A stretch of 64,000 bases of DNA from Capitella teleta (Eukaryota; Annelida; Polychaeta; Capitellidae): the NCBI GenBank assembly GCA_000328365.1, contig KB309274.1:81896-145895 (forward strand). Reading direction: 5' to 3'. The notes under the pieces were generated by a model that saw only the letters and a list, made by a program, of their open reading frames with translations, did no database searches and was not told the DNA's origin. The position numbers and the translations under genes are program-made. Positions 21,749-33,809 of the stretch are shown one piece after another. Position 1 is the stretch's first letter. Each line of letters begins with the position of its first letter.

Positions 21749-24700
21749 ATGGAGTTGATGACATCGCCTGTGTGGCGTGTCATGTCAGTTTTATGTGCCG
21801 TTGTGGCGATATGCAGCGGACAGTCATCTGATCGGGAAACGAACAACAAGTGAGATCTTCGTGCCTCTTTCATCAATTATTCTAATTATTACTTCATTTT
21901 GCTAATCTTCATACTTAATTAGATGTATTTTATATTGGAGAAATTTGTTTAGAATATGAGCCTTACCTGGTTACCGGTCGTTAACCCTGGATCATGCGGT
22001 ACAGCACCTAATCCACCATCTTACCAGCTTACCAGCTTACCTCATCTTAATTCTATTATTCTTATTAATAAAAGTCTGAGTATCAATTTTTCATTTCCGG
22101 CATCTCACGACTCTACCCGTACATCATTCTATCAGGATATCGATAGCGTCATAGTAGTATATTGTCTGTCTATTGAAGGTATGCTCAGCCTCATGATCAT
22201 GCATAATCTCGTTCCAAGACTCTATATTGGTAATTACATCATGCACAACTGAGGTCTGAACATTAGGGAACAATGAATTTACAATGAATGAAGGCTAAAC
22301 TAAAATTTAGCCTGCATAGACCGACCGGGTATTTAATTAATTTATGTGACAAATCACTACCACAACAGTGACAGCGGAAATCTAGTGAGGGGTCTGAGTT
22401 GGAATGTTGCAGCTTTATATGAAGTACTGATCAGCACCCTGCTCATAAAATTGTTGATTCATTTTACATTGCTATAGATGAGCCTATGACCCAGTGCACA
22501 AGCAGCCTGTTCACAAAGCTCACATTCTAAACGTGCTGACACAACTCGTTAATCCTGGTTTCTTGGTTCCCATGGTAACATAGTTGGTGATCCAGAAAGA
22601 CTGGATTGCATAATCAGATTAAGCTGGCACAAGAAGAATTATTTAGAATCAAAGTTTGTTTGTGACAAGGTTGGATTAACAAGGCCTGACTGTACATAGA
22701 ATAATTATCAATATCAATTCATTGTTAATTTTAGTCGTCGTTGTACACATTGTTTCCAAGTACAGGATGCAATGATTAGATGATCTGTGAATTCCACAAT
22801 ATCTAGGTTACTCATTGATTGCCATAGCAACCATTGCCAGCCTAATCTATGTATTACATGACAACGCATACAATTCCTTTTCTTATTCACCTAACTGATT
22901 ACATAATTCTCTCCCTTTGGACACTGTGAAGGAGAATTCAACATTGGCTTTTATTATCATAATCCTTCTGTAAAACAGCGACAGTTTTATAGTGGTTCCA
23001 ACAAGTGCAGAACAATATAATATAAGCGCTTAGAAAATGTGAGCCTGGCAAGTTATAACCGGCATTCAAGGCCAGACATATCTGTTTCTCAATCAATGGT
23101 CATGTTACTCATGTATTGAAACATGAGTTGTAAAACATACACTGTGATAATAATTGATAATCCCTAGAAGAAGCTGTGTGGAAGTGTTGAAAGCAGTGGC
23201 TTAGTATGCGTACACTGCTGCTGCTGTTGTGAGCGCTTGCGTGTCTAGTTTCACTCTCTTCTTGAAGAAAAATGTTGACTTTTTGTTTTGGTATGCGGGA
23301 CTCATGANNNNNNNNNNNNNNNNNNNNNNNNNNNNNNNNNNNNNNNNNNNNNNNNNNNNNNNNNNNNNNNNNNNNNNNNNNNNNNNNNNNNNNNNNNNNN
23401 NNNNNNNNNNNNNNNNNNNNNNNNNNNNNNNNNNNNNNNNNNNNNNNNNNNNNNNNNNNNNNNNNNNNNNNNNNNNNNNNNNNNNNNNNNNNNNNNNNNN
23501 NNNNNNNNNNNNNNNNNNNNNNNNNNNNNNNNNNNNNNNNNNNNNNNNNNNNNNNNNNNNNNNNNNNNNNNNNNNNNNNNNNNNNNNNNNNNNNNNNNNN
23601 NNNNNNNNNNNNNNNNNNNNNNNNNNNNNNNACCAGAACATCTACAAATGATGTCATGGTGCAAGATGATCCAAAATGATGATCCAATTTATAAAAATAA
23701 AAATCAAGTAAACGATGTTTAAAAGTAGAAATAGTAGGTGAGTCTCTAATATTAACCGGTAAAATATTCCATAAGTGATAAACACGGTTAAAAAAAAACG
23801 AAGTTTTTAAAGTCTCAGTTCTTACATTATTCAAATAGAAGCAAACCATTGTTAGAGGATCTAAGAATACGCGTATTGTCTAAAATTTTGATTTCATCGC
23901 TGAAATCAACATTGATATGACCTTTAAAATATTTAAAAATACACATAAGATCAATAAATTCTCTCCGATAAGATAAGGGTAAAATATGAAGTTCTTTTAA
24001 GCGACTAGAATAAGACATTTCATTAAAATCATTGCAAATATATTTGGTCATTGACCTCTGGACAGATTCAATTAAGTTAATATCTCGCTTTGTTGAGGGT
24101 GACCATACTTGAGAGCTGTATTCTAAAATGGGGCATGCAAGAGATTTAAAAAGTTGGAGCTTAACCTTCTGTGGAGCATGATAGCCGACTGAGCGCTTTA
24201 TCATGCCACAGACACGATTACATTTAGCGATGAGTGAATCAATATGTGAGGTAAAAGAAAGATTGTGATTAAAAACAACACCTAAATCCTTAAACTGTTC
24301 AACACGCTCTAAAATAACTCCATCGAGATTGTAACTAAAAAAATTTTTTTTTTTTTTTTTTTTTAGTTGTTTTTTTTTTTTTTTTTTTTTTTTTGATTTT
24401 GCAAATGAATTAATTATAAGGGCTGTATAAAGAACTGTGTCCCCGTTATCCACAGTCCAGTGGGAGTGGAAGGAGTTTTCTTTTGATTATATACGATTTT
24501 CATTATTTTAGGCGAGGGACGTTGTTTGAATTTCCTCGTCCCGGAAGACATCTCGACTTCGAAGGCGACTTTCACCGTCGCTGCTTCGTCGGTTCTACCG
24601 AATGTTGATTACCGTTTCATGGAGTACACAGAGGTTGAAATCAGAAAGAAAGCTCTTCTGACATTCATTCAGACTGATAAACCACAATATAAACCAGGTC

Positions 24701-27700
24701 AAACGGGTATGGTGTCAATTTATTAATTTAAACATAAATAGTTTGTTTTTGTTGTTTTTTTTGCTTTTCAGTCCAATTCCGAATTCTCAGTGTTGATACT
24801 AACCTGAGACCAAAAACTGAACCGGTATGTACCTAGAAAAAAAAAGAAATATGCATTTATTAAAAACTATTATTGAAGATTTTCTCTGTGTGGATTGAGA
24901 ACCCAAGTGGAACGAGAATGATGCAGTGGTCAGATATTGAAACCCAAAAAGGTAAAATTGATTTTGTGTATGTTAATTTAAATTTATGATGTATTCTTAA
25001 AATACTTCTTTAAGGTTTGGTCAGTTTGGAAATGAAGCTATCTGAAGACCCCACTCAAGGAGATTGGACGATCAAGGCGGAAATTGGAGGAAATACCGAA
25101 TCTCAGACATTTATTGTAAAAGAATATGGTAAGATAAACAATTCTATATTAATATTCATGATGAATAAATAATTGATGAGTCACCTGAATACATAAAAAG
25201 ACAGAAAAAAGGTATATACATCTTTTTTGTAAAGAGTCACTCTTATCAAAATTACTTCACATCAATCACATATCACAAATTCCTCTCTTGAGCATCCGTC
25301 TGTTTCAAGAAAAATACTTTTCATTGCTCCTTCCGATTTCAAGTGCGTTGGTGAGTCAAGTGTTATAATAATCCGGTTCTTTTATTACTTCGATTAGTCA
25401 CGATTATTTAATTTCTCTCTTTCACACAGTCCTCCCGAAATACGACATTGAAATCCGTCCCCCATCTTACCTCGTTGTCAGCTCACCTATCATTGCCGGA
25501 GAAATTTGTGCCAAGTAGGATTTTTTTAATTCATTTGATTTAAGATGATTAAAAAGAGTGTTTAAGGAGCAATTACGATTAGTCAGCTGATATCTTAAGT
25601 TGTACTCAACACTAAGTAGCATATTACCAGGCTAAGTTAAGTGAATGTCTATTTATTTATTTATTTATTTATTGAAATAAAAAAAAATAATAAATAAACT
25701 CCTGAGTTTTGCTTAGAGACTTTGCCCTGCTACTTGAGTTCAACTTGATTATTTTCTGATTTTGTTTCACAGATACACGTACGGAGAACCCGTGAAAGGA
25801 AACCTGAAGCTGAACGTCTGCCTGAAGGGCGGCTACGCGTACCACAGCCCCGGAAACTCACGACCATGTATTGACGTTGAGATGATGGTGACTTGATTAA
25901 TTTATGCGAACATCGACTTGAGTTTTGTTTCTCTGCAGATCCAAGGCTGTGTGCCATTCCAATTCAGTTCGGATGAGCTGATGCTCAACTCCCGGGATTT
26001 CAGCATTTGGGACACAAAACTTGTCATCAATGCAACAGTGGAAGAGGAGGGAACGGGTAATGAGGCTCATTAATATGTAAATATATGCTAATTTATGTTG
26101 ATTTTATGCCAGGCATTGTGCTCAATGATTATCACGAGGGCCCTGAAGTTGAGCAAACCCTTCTGAACATCGACACTTCAGAGTCCTCGGATTACTTCAA
26201 ACCTGGTCTCCCATACTACGGAAAAGTAGCTATCCGCTACCTCATTAACTATCATTAATTATGCTAATTTATGCGCAAGGTGGCTGTGACACACCCGGAC
26301 GCCTCCCCCGCTGTCAACGAACCGATGTTGATTCGCGTTGATAACTGGCGCCGCGGATTCAACTTCAACCAGACCTACACGACGGACGAATCAGGAAACA
26401 TCTACTTGAGTCTTCCTCTGCAGGAGATGGAGGAGAATCAGATCACTTCCATCGGAATTCAAATCGTTTCGGCTAACTACAACTTCACTCGCAACGATCG
26501 CATCCACGTCCCGCATGAACCGAGAACGTTCCACAACATCCGCAGGTGGTTCTCACCTTCCGATACTTTCCTCCAAGTGGCCCCAGTGCGAGGGTCATTG
26601 AACTGCGGGGACGTCCTCAGAGCAAATGTCTCGTACTCAACTCATGAGGGCGATAAAGTCTATAAAATACTCTACCAAGTGAGCGATATGGTTTTTCTTC
26701 TCGTGAGTTTTTTTTTTACTCAATTATTTTTTAGGTCATGGCGCGGGGTAATATTGTCAAAGAAGGCTACAAGATGCATCCACATGCAGGTCTGATATAA
26801 CCACCGATAAAACCACGCACGAGTATATCTAACACATTGTTTTATGAGCAGAGCGGGGGGTCCGATCTAGGAGACAAGCGGATAGCGAGGAGTGCACCGG
26901 GGGCCAAGTTTTCACCGAATGTGCGTCTGCTTGCCCAGCCACCTGCTCTCCAACCCCTGATGTGTGCATTGCAATGTGTGTGCCACGGTGTGCATGCCCG
27001 CGACGCACACCGATTTGGCACAACGGAGAATGCATCAAGCGACGCCAGTGTCGAGGTATTTCTAAGGAGTTTGTCATTTGTGCTGTTAATTACATTAAAC
27101 GTTTCAGACCCTTCCTTTGTTCCTGCCATGGAGGGTGCGACCGTTCACCACACTCACCTTGAAATTCCGATTGAGGCCAGCATGTCAGGTGACGCTGTCC
27201 TGCTCGTGTTCTTCATTCGTGATGACGCTGAAACTATCGCTGATAGCGTTCGTTTCGTGGTCAATCCCTGTGTCGACAATAACGTGAGCAATTTTGAAAG
27301 AAAAAAATAGGTTATTTATTTTTCTTCTCTTCTCAGGTTTCTGTGAGCTTCAGTCACAGCGAGCGTCTCCCAGGCGCCCGTACTCAGCTGCTGGTCAAAG
27401 CGGACCCTGGATCTCTGTGCGCTGTTGGAGTGGTTGATAAGAGCGTGCATTTATTAGGGGGCTCCAATCAGCTCAGTCTTGCAAAGGTATGAGGCACAAT
27501 TATTATATACCTCGTTTGTTTGAAAAATTATCATTTTGGTTTCTATGGCAACCACCGGATTACTGAGTTTATCATATGATTTTTGGCATATGGATTTTTG
27601 GCGATTGTGTTTTTGATTAATGTCAATTGTAGGTTTTCAGTCTTTTGTCACAATTTGACATAAAGGATTCTCACTCACATTACGACTCAGATGAATATTG

Positions 27701-30700
27701 CGAGAAGCAGATGACTGCAGGTCAGTGACCCCTCTCCCTTCCCCCCTTCCCCCTCTTACACTCTCTCCTCTCATAGAATCCCCGCCACCAAGTCCCAGAC
27801 GGAAGAAGCCTAAAAATAGACGTCCTCGCGATCGTAATACGAGAAGCATGATGCCCCCAGGAAGATACTACTCTGATTACTATGACTCAAGCAGGGCTTT
27901 CCAGGTAAGCATTGACATTTACATAAATTTGCATGTCAATCATCGTTAAAAGTACTCTGATGAACAATTTCTTATAATTTTTTTACTTATAATGAAATTT
28001 AAATAAAATTTGCATAAATTTGCATGGTAATCAGCATCGTTACCAGTACTGTCCTCTTTCAGTGGTTAGCTTTGATAAGCTATTTCGCATAATTCAAGTT
28101 CATTATGTAAAATATTTTGCACAACCACAGAACTCAGCACTCTTTGTGCTAACTGATCTGATTATAAGCACAAAGCCATGTCGGCAACGCTATTACCATC
28201 ATTACATGATGGAAAGAGGCGAAGATGTATTAGACGGACTTCCTGGGCCGGGTGCAGTTCCTCTAGGTGATAATCGTTGATATTTATGTTGATTGTAAGG
28301 GCTTTGTACAGACCACATAATTATACATGCTGCATGTGTGACTTGCAGGGCATGCTGTTCCTCTCTGACTTACTTGTTAATTCACGCCCTTGCGAAATAC
28401 GCCCCTACCCGATCTTTCGAAAAATGTCCCATGGCAGGGTGCAAAAAGCTAACAAAGGTATTGAATATTTGGGGTGTCTTGCTGTTGTAATCTTACGTAA
28501 TATTTTTTTTTTCTGCATGTATTATGTAATCAGCACCCACTGAAACTGATCTCTCTTGAGGCGTTTCTGCTTTCTTAATTGCACGCTTTCTCTGATCATG
28601 CTAGGCTTCTGGGATGGTGACCTTGTCTGACCTCACCATCGGTACGCGTCCGTGCAAAGAAGAGTTTGTTTATTACGAGTACGACATGGTCGAGGACAGA
28701 GGCCCACCCCCAATGGCATTTGACGGTAACTCACATGACCTGCTTGCTCTTCTCATTCTCATCAGAGTTATGAAGAATTATATTACCGCACTTTTTACTG
28801 CATTTGAAACTTGTCATGCTCTTTACTTCTTAGTCTACTCATTTACAAAATCACTTATATTTTATTTTGTTCCTTTTCATAATTTTTTGGTAATTCATTC
28901 TTTCAGTAACTTCTTTTATTTATAAGATTGAAATGATTAAAATGAGGAAGTATACATTAATTTTAACTTCTTTGAAAATTTTGTCATACCTCAGGCTTTC
29001 CAAAAAATGGATGGAACGAGATGGCCGCTTCAGCTGTGGATGACCCTGAACCTGCTGTCATGCCAGGGAAGGAGAAAAAGTCTGTGGACATCCGGAATTA
29101 CTTCCCAGAAACCTGGCTGTGGGATCTCCAACTTGTTGGGTAAATATACTATATCAATCACTTTTTTAAATTCATAATTCCATATTCCTTGATCAGATCT
29201 CGTGGTCAAGCCTCCATGACCAAGGAAGTGCCACACACCATCACCGAGTGGGTCGCGAGTGGTTTTTGTACAAACGAGCTTTCTGGTCTTGGTGTTTCTC
29301 CGATATCTCGGTTGAGAGCATTCCAGCCGTTCTTCGTGTCTTTCACTCTTCCGTATTCTATCATTCGTGGCGAAACTGTGAAAGTGCCCGTGACGGTCTT
29401 CAATTACCTCAACGACTGTCTCAAGGCAAGAGAAATGTTGACATACTTTCATGTAGATAATGTCTCTTTGGGAAAAACTGGGTGTCTGTTGTGAGGATAC
29501 TAGACGAGTTAAATTTGTCATTTTCCATGCATATAAAAATCTCAGCAGTCCGCATTGATTACACAATTCCTGAGTTTTCTTAGCCAAAGACCATTAATTG
29601 GCCATTTTAGAGGCAGAGCCTTTGAACCGCGAGTGGAATTAAAATTGGCTAGGTGATCCAATTTTATGTCTTCCTTGATGCATCAATAATTAATGATCAG
29701 CTATAACTGATTAATCATTATCAATAAGTTGCTTAATTTCCTAATAATTAATTACTGACTAATTAAATTTGTTAACAGATTCAGCTGAACCTCAAAGCTA
29801 GCGCTGATTACAGTGTTTCTTCTGGACGTCGTGCTTCCGTTCTCGTCTGTGGCCAAGAGTCCGCGACTCACAATTACATGATCACTGCTAACACTCTCGG
29901 CAAAATCAACATCACCATCAAAGTGAGTTGTCACTCTCGTGCTTCTCTTTTTCATCAGCTTATCATGAAAATAGGCGACGTCAATTGAAAACACTGAAAT
30001 CCACGATAACAACGTAATCATGAGTGACCAGATTGGAGTGAAAGATGCTGTCACTAGGGAGCTGTTAGTGGAGCCGGAAGGAAGGGAAATTGAATATTCG
30101 TTCAATTCATTTGTTTGTCCTCAAGGTCTGTATTATGTGAATGAAAAAAAAAGAAATTGATGAAAAAAATTATGCACAGTTTTCATGAATTTTTGCAAAT
30201 TTTGTAATTTCAAATTTCATTTAATTCATTCTTCACAGATGGCGAGACAGTCATGGAAACGGCAGATCTGACCCTCCCCAATGGAGTAGTGGAGGGATCT
30301 GCCCGTGGGGAAGTCACAGTGATCGGTAGGGTCTCCCTTTCTTCTTAACCATAATGACCTCTTCTGACCTCAGGTGACGTGATGGGGCCGTCCTTATCGG
30401 GTCTTGACCACCTCCTCAAACTGCCCACTGGGTGTGGAGAACAAAACATGATCAACTTCGCTCCAAACATCTTCGTCATGCAATACTTGAAAGCAACGAG
30501 CCAAGTCACCAGTGACATCGAAACGAAAGCCCTGGATTTCATGCGCACGGGATACCAGCGAGAGTTGACCTACAAACACACTGACCACTCGTACAGTGCG
30601 TTCGGCAACAGCGATGCTTCCGGTAGCACTTGGCTGACCGCGTTTGTTGTGAAGTCATTCGCTCAGGCCAAACCGTACATCTTCATTGATGAGAGTGATC

Positions 30701-33172
30701 TCACTCAGAGTGTGGATTGGTTCAAATCCAAACAGATGGAAAACGGCTGCTTCCCGGAGGTTAGTCATCCGTAATTGTTCTTTTTATCATCATAATTTTT
30801 AAATATTTTTATTCACAGCTCGGAAGAGTTATCCACAAGGACATGAAGGGAGGTTTATCCGATGGCGCTGTTTCCCCCGCAACCATCACCTCCTTCGTTT
30901 TGATCGCGATGATGGAAGCTGGAATCCCAAGCACAGATGAATCCGTGCGCAACGCAGTCCTATGTCTGGATTCACAGACGGTCACTGACACATACACCAT
31001 CTCTCTGATGGCGTATGCGCTCACCTTATGGGACTCGAGCAGCAGGCAGCGCAATGCGGCCGTTGCTCGCTTGGAGAACTTAGCCAATCACGAGAATGAT
31101 ATGACCTACTGGATGAATAGAGAGGCTCCTTTTGTCCTGCCCACTGACCCACGGATGACTGTTTGTCCCTTCCCACAATCCCATTCTGCCAATGTAGAGA
31201 TGACGGCCTATGCTTTGCTGACGTACACTTCTGTGCCTGGAGATGATGAGGCCATCCCCCGAGCACTGCCCATTGTGAAATGGCTGTCCAAGCAGCGTAA
31301 TGCGCATGGTGGATTTGCGTCTACACAGGTCGGTACCTCTGATTATTTCTCGAGAGTTTCAACTTAAGAGCCATATTAGGACCAGTTGCGGTTATGTGAA
31401 TCTGTGATTTAAGCTAATCCATGTGCTTTGTCTCGCAGGATACAGTTGTTGCCTTGCAAGCTCTAGCTCAATACGCTAGCCTCGTGTTCGGCCAAGGAGT
31501 TGATCTAGAAGTACAAACGGAGGCCCTGGGTTTGGCGCAGACTTTCCCTGTGAGCAGCTCCAATGCTCTGCTGCTGCAGCGTGCGTCGCTACCTCTGCCT
31601 AATCGACTTAGTTTCAGTGTCACTGGCTCTGGCTGTGCGCTTGTTCAGGTGCGTGGTTATATCGTGGTTATACCGTGGTTATACCATGGTTTTCTCCAGG
31701 CTAATGTGAAATATAACTTCCACAATATGACGGATGAAGTTCAGCCGACTTTCTCACTGAAATCCACTGTTAGCCGAGTGGAAAACGACTGCAGGAAGCG
31801 CAATATCAATGTATGCACTCGGTATGTCTTGTTTTTAATTATTATTCAAATTCATCTTGTCATAAAAATTCTGATTTCAGCTATTTGGGAGATGATCAGG
31901 CATCCAATATGGCTGTGGTGTCTGTTAAAATGGTTTCAGGGTGGATCCCAGATAAGGCATCAATTAAAAAGGTCTTTATCTGACTTTTGCTGCTTGTGAA
32001 CCGACCTGACCTAATTATTTTTATTTTTTCACAGCTGCAAGGAAGCACTGAAATCCAGTTGAAAAGAGTTGATATTGACATGAATTTTGTGCATCTGTAT
32101 TTTGATGAGGTTGGTCTGTTAATAGAAATAAAATAACCCAAATGTTCAGCTTTGCGATATAAAACATCCGTAATCGTTTAGAGTACTTCTGGGTCAATAT
32201 ATTGAGAATGATATTAAAGTAAAGTTTTTTTACAGATCACAGAAAATATGATTTGTTTTGACATTGTCGTGGAGCAAAACATCGAAGTATCTGACCCAAA
32301 ACCTGGTCTTGTGCACGTCTATGACTATTATGAGAAAGGTACGACTCCCTCATCACTGTCAGCATTCTTACTCATGATATGCAACTCCTCTCCACAGAAA
32401 AGTCACTCACATCTCAATATTCAATTCGTTCGATCTGCGGAACGAAGGAAGAAATTCCCATGTTCCTTGCTGCCCCTCATGAGGAGGCACTGGATGAGGG
32501 AGCTGAGGGTCTTGATGTTGTGCAACAGAGGAGGGTGCAGCCGCAATTCCCAGGACGGGAGGTTATCGAAGAGGTTTGTTATCAACCAGAATGACATCTA
32601 CATTTTATTGATATTTTCTGATCTTTTTGTTTCTTTCAGGATGAATGCCCAATGTGCATCACTGGTGCACCGGATGACCTCATGACCTCTGTGTGTGCCG
32701 CTGGACATGGTTTGGATTTTACAGGAGTTGAAATTATTATTTTTTTTAACATTTTGTATTTCTTATTGTGTAGTTTACAAAGTTACTGTGCGTCGTGGGC
32801 GAAAGCCTCTGAAGGTGACAACTGACCTCCGACCCGGTGGCCGTGGCAACAGTATGAACATAAATGCGAAATTCAACATGGCAGAAACGTGTAGTTGTGA
32901 ATATTTGCAGAATCAAGGTATTTTTTATTTTATTTTATTATTTTCTCCCTGAACAATCACTGTTCGATTTTTGATTATCATTTTTTTTTTTTTTTTTTTT
33001 TTTTCATTTCCCAGGACAAAAGCTTTTAATCCTCACCAACAATGAAGTCGTCGTGACTGGTAACCGCAAAGGACTATTCAATCTCAGTGCTGCGGACAAA
33101 ATCATCGCAGTGGAAAGTATGTCTCACTCTGAGAAAAAAATTAAACGTCAACTGAAGAGAAACCCCTGCTGA
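21749..33172 (+). CDS. A2M-like: Alpha-2-macroglobulin-type thioester protein with TIL insert, alternative bait exons and NTR tail
   Basis: A signal-peptide exon (21749-21849) is followed, after a long gapped intron, by exons from 24512 to 33172. Choosing one bait exon, exons 2 onward encode about 1667 aa. Order: MG domains (TDKPQYKPGQT starts MG2), a TIL exon (26852-27055), MG6, bait exons (28131-28725), YFPETWLWDL, thioester GCGEQNM (30374-30759), VIHKDMKGG about 113 residues later, receptor-binding region, and a netrin/C345C-like end starting DECPMC (32640 onward). Other exons include 26280-26678, 27337-27486, 28995-29139, 29197-29425 and 30819-31328. The family traps proteases or tags targets covalently. 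The His after the thioester is the C3-type catalytic His, where human A2M has Asn. No anaphylatoxin domain is seen. The MG1 part is not found between exons 1 and 24512, and the phases (2 versus 1) do not match, so at least one exon is missing, perhaps in the N gap. Confidence 0.94.
21850..23307. other. Large first intron of the thioester gene, left part
   Basis: No MG1-like exon is recognised. The only longer frame (21956-22252) lacks family features. Confidence 0.5.
23308..23631. other. Assembly gap (324 N)
   Basis: A run of N inside the first long intron of the thioester gene and at the edge of a LINE copy. Gap length may not be true length. Confidence 0.98.
23632..24453 (-). mobile_element. 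LINE 3' part, CR1/L2/jockey-like
   Basis: Minus-strand frames carry the end of a non-LTR reverse transcriptase: LDGVILERVEQFKDLGVVF, then SFTSHIDSLIAKCNRV, LFKSLACPILEYSSQVW, SPSTKRDINLIESVQR, then SYRREFIDLMCIFKYFKG. This is the region just C-terminal to the polymerase core. It is 5'-truncated, is interrupted by long T-runs (about 24340-24394), and runs into the N gap. It lies in the thioester gene intron, antisense to the gene. Confidence 0.82.
26852..27055 (+). CDS. TIL-type protease-inhibitor exon inside the thioester gene
   Basis: This 204-nt exon begins and ends in phase 1, so it can be inserted or skipped without shifting the frame. Its translation starts with ERGVRSRRQAD, a furin-like R-x-R-R site. 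It then carries ten cysteines in the trypsin-inhibitor-like pattern: CTGGQVFTECASACPATC, later CIAMCVPRCACP, then GECIKRRQC. TIL domains block serine proteases by a reactive loop. In human A2M the corresponding place, after IMAKGGIV, has only a loop. It may be an independent inhibitor released by cleavage, a second bait, or a receptor module. Confidence 0.85.
27777..27904 (+). CDS. Exon before the bait cassette (highly basic)
   Basis: It encodes ESPPPSPRRKKPKNRRPRD... and ends SSRAFQ at CAG|gtaagc in phase 0. The Arg/Lys cluster is itself likely to be protease-sensitive. It is the constant upstream partner for the three bait exons. Confidence 0.85.
28131..28266 (+). CDS. Bait exon A (mutually exclusive candidate)
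   Basis: 136 nt, phase 0 in and phase 1 out. It begins NSALFVLTDLIISTKPC and continues with RQRYYHHYMMERG, ending in a Gly/Pro-rich stretch. It shares the L-(S/T)-D-L-x-(I/V)-x-(T/S)-(R/K)-P-C core with exons B and C. The Cys and following residues align with the start of the human A2M bait (KMCPQLQQYEM). Confidence 0.88.
28349..28457 (+). CDS. Bait exon B (mutually exclusive candidate)
   Basis: 109 nt, phase 0 in and phase 1 out. It encodes GMLFLSDLLVNSRPC, then EIRPYPIFRKMSHGR and VQKANK. The bait is strongly basic, so trypsin-like proteases would be expected to cut it. Confidence 0.88.
28605..28725 (+). CDS. Bait exon C (mutually exclusive candidate)
   Basis: 121 nt, phase 0 in and phase 1 out. 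It encodes ASGMVTLSDLTIGTRPC, then KEEFVYYEYDMVEDRG and PPPMAFD. The bait is acidic and aromatic, unlike exon B. The donor is gtaact and the next constant exon starts at 28995 in phase 1. Confidence 0.88.
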
Positions 33173-33809
33173 AATATTCAGTATTGACTATTAATTATAT
33201 CTCAATGGTGATATCTATTCTATACATCTGGTTATATATCAATATGTATTCACGTATTTTATGTTTTATTTACTCAGGTTTATGTTCTAAATGTCTCAAA
33301 AAAATGTTTTGTTTTTTTAGTAAAACAAAAAAATGCTTCTTTTTTCGTGATGAGGCTAAATTTAATTCTTTTTAATAACCATTTGTTGAATTCAAACTTG
33401 AGATTATGAATTTGGTGACAGAGTACATGCGTCTCAGTATAGTATATTTTCACTTGAACATTTTTTTTTTTCTGCTTGCGTCACAGACAATCATCTCATT
33501 GGGCAGTGTATTTTAGGAATATTTCTAATCTTTTTATTCGCATAGCAAGTTTTATATCTTCTTCTAAGGTAATAAACAAAATATTTTATTTGGTAACATT
33601 GTTCGTTTTTTATGTTGTTGGGTGTTATCATCAAGCAAGTTCTCTCTACGTTCTGTTTCAAAACTGACTCCGTGTGAATCATCTGAAGGTATTCCATATG
33701 TGTATGTAGCTTCCTGGTTTGACATGGAAGGGCAGAATGTACGTTAGACCAAATACAGATTTTGTCAAACACAGTTCCCAATACGATCCCCAAAAAACTT
33801 TGCTAAATT
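33173..33809. other. 3' region of the thioester gene and intergenic DNA
   Basis: A/T-rich with T-runs. No clear AATAAA just after the stop and no gene is seen. Confidence 0.45.

Noticed and set aside
23109-23849. Long frames across the N run
   Set aside because: They are open only because N is translated as X. Only the LINE-like part outside the gap is informative.
28020-28110. A fourth bait exon before exon A
   Set aside because: There is an acceptor-like ctctttcag at about 28053-28061 but no L-S-D-L...R-P-C core follows.
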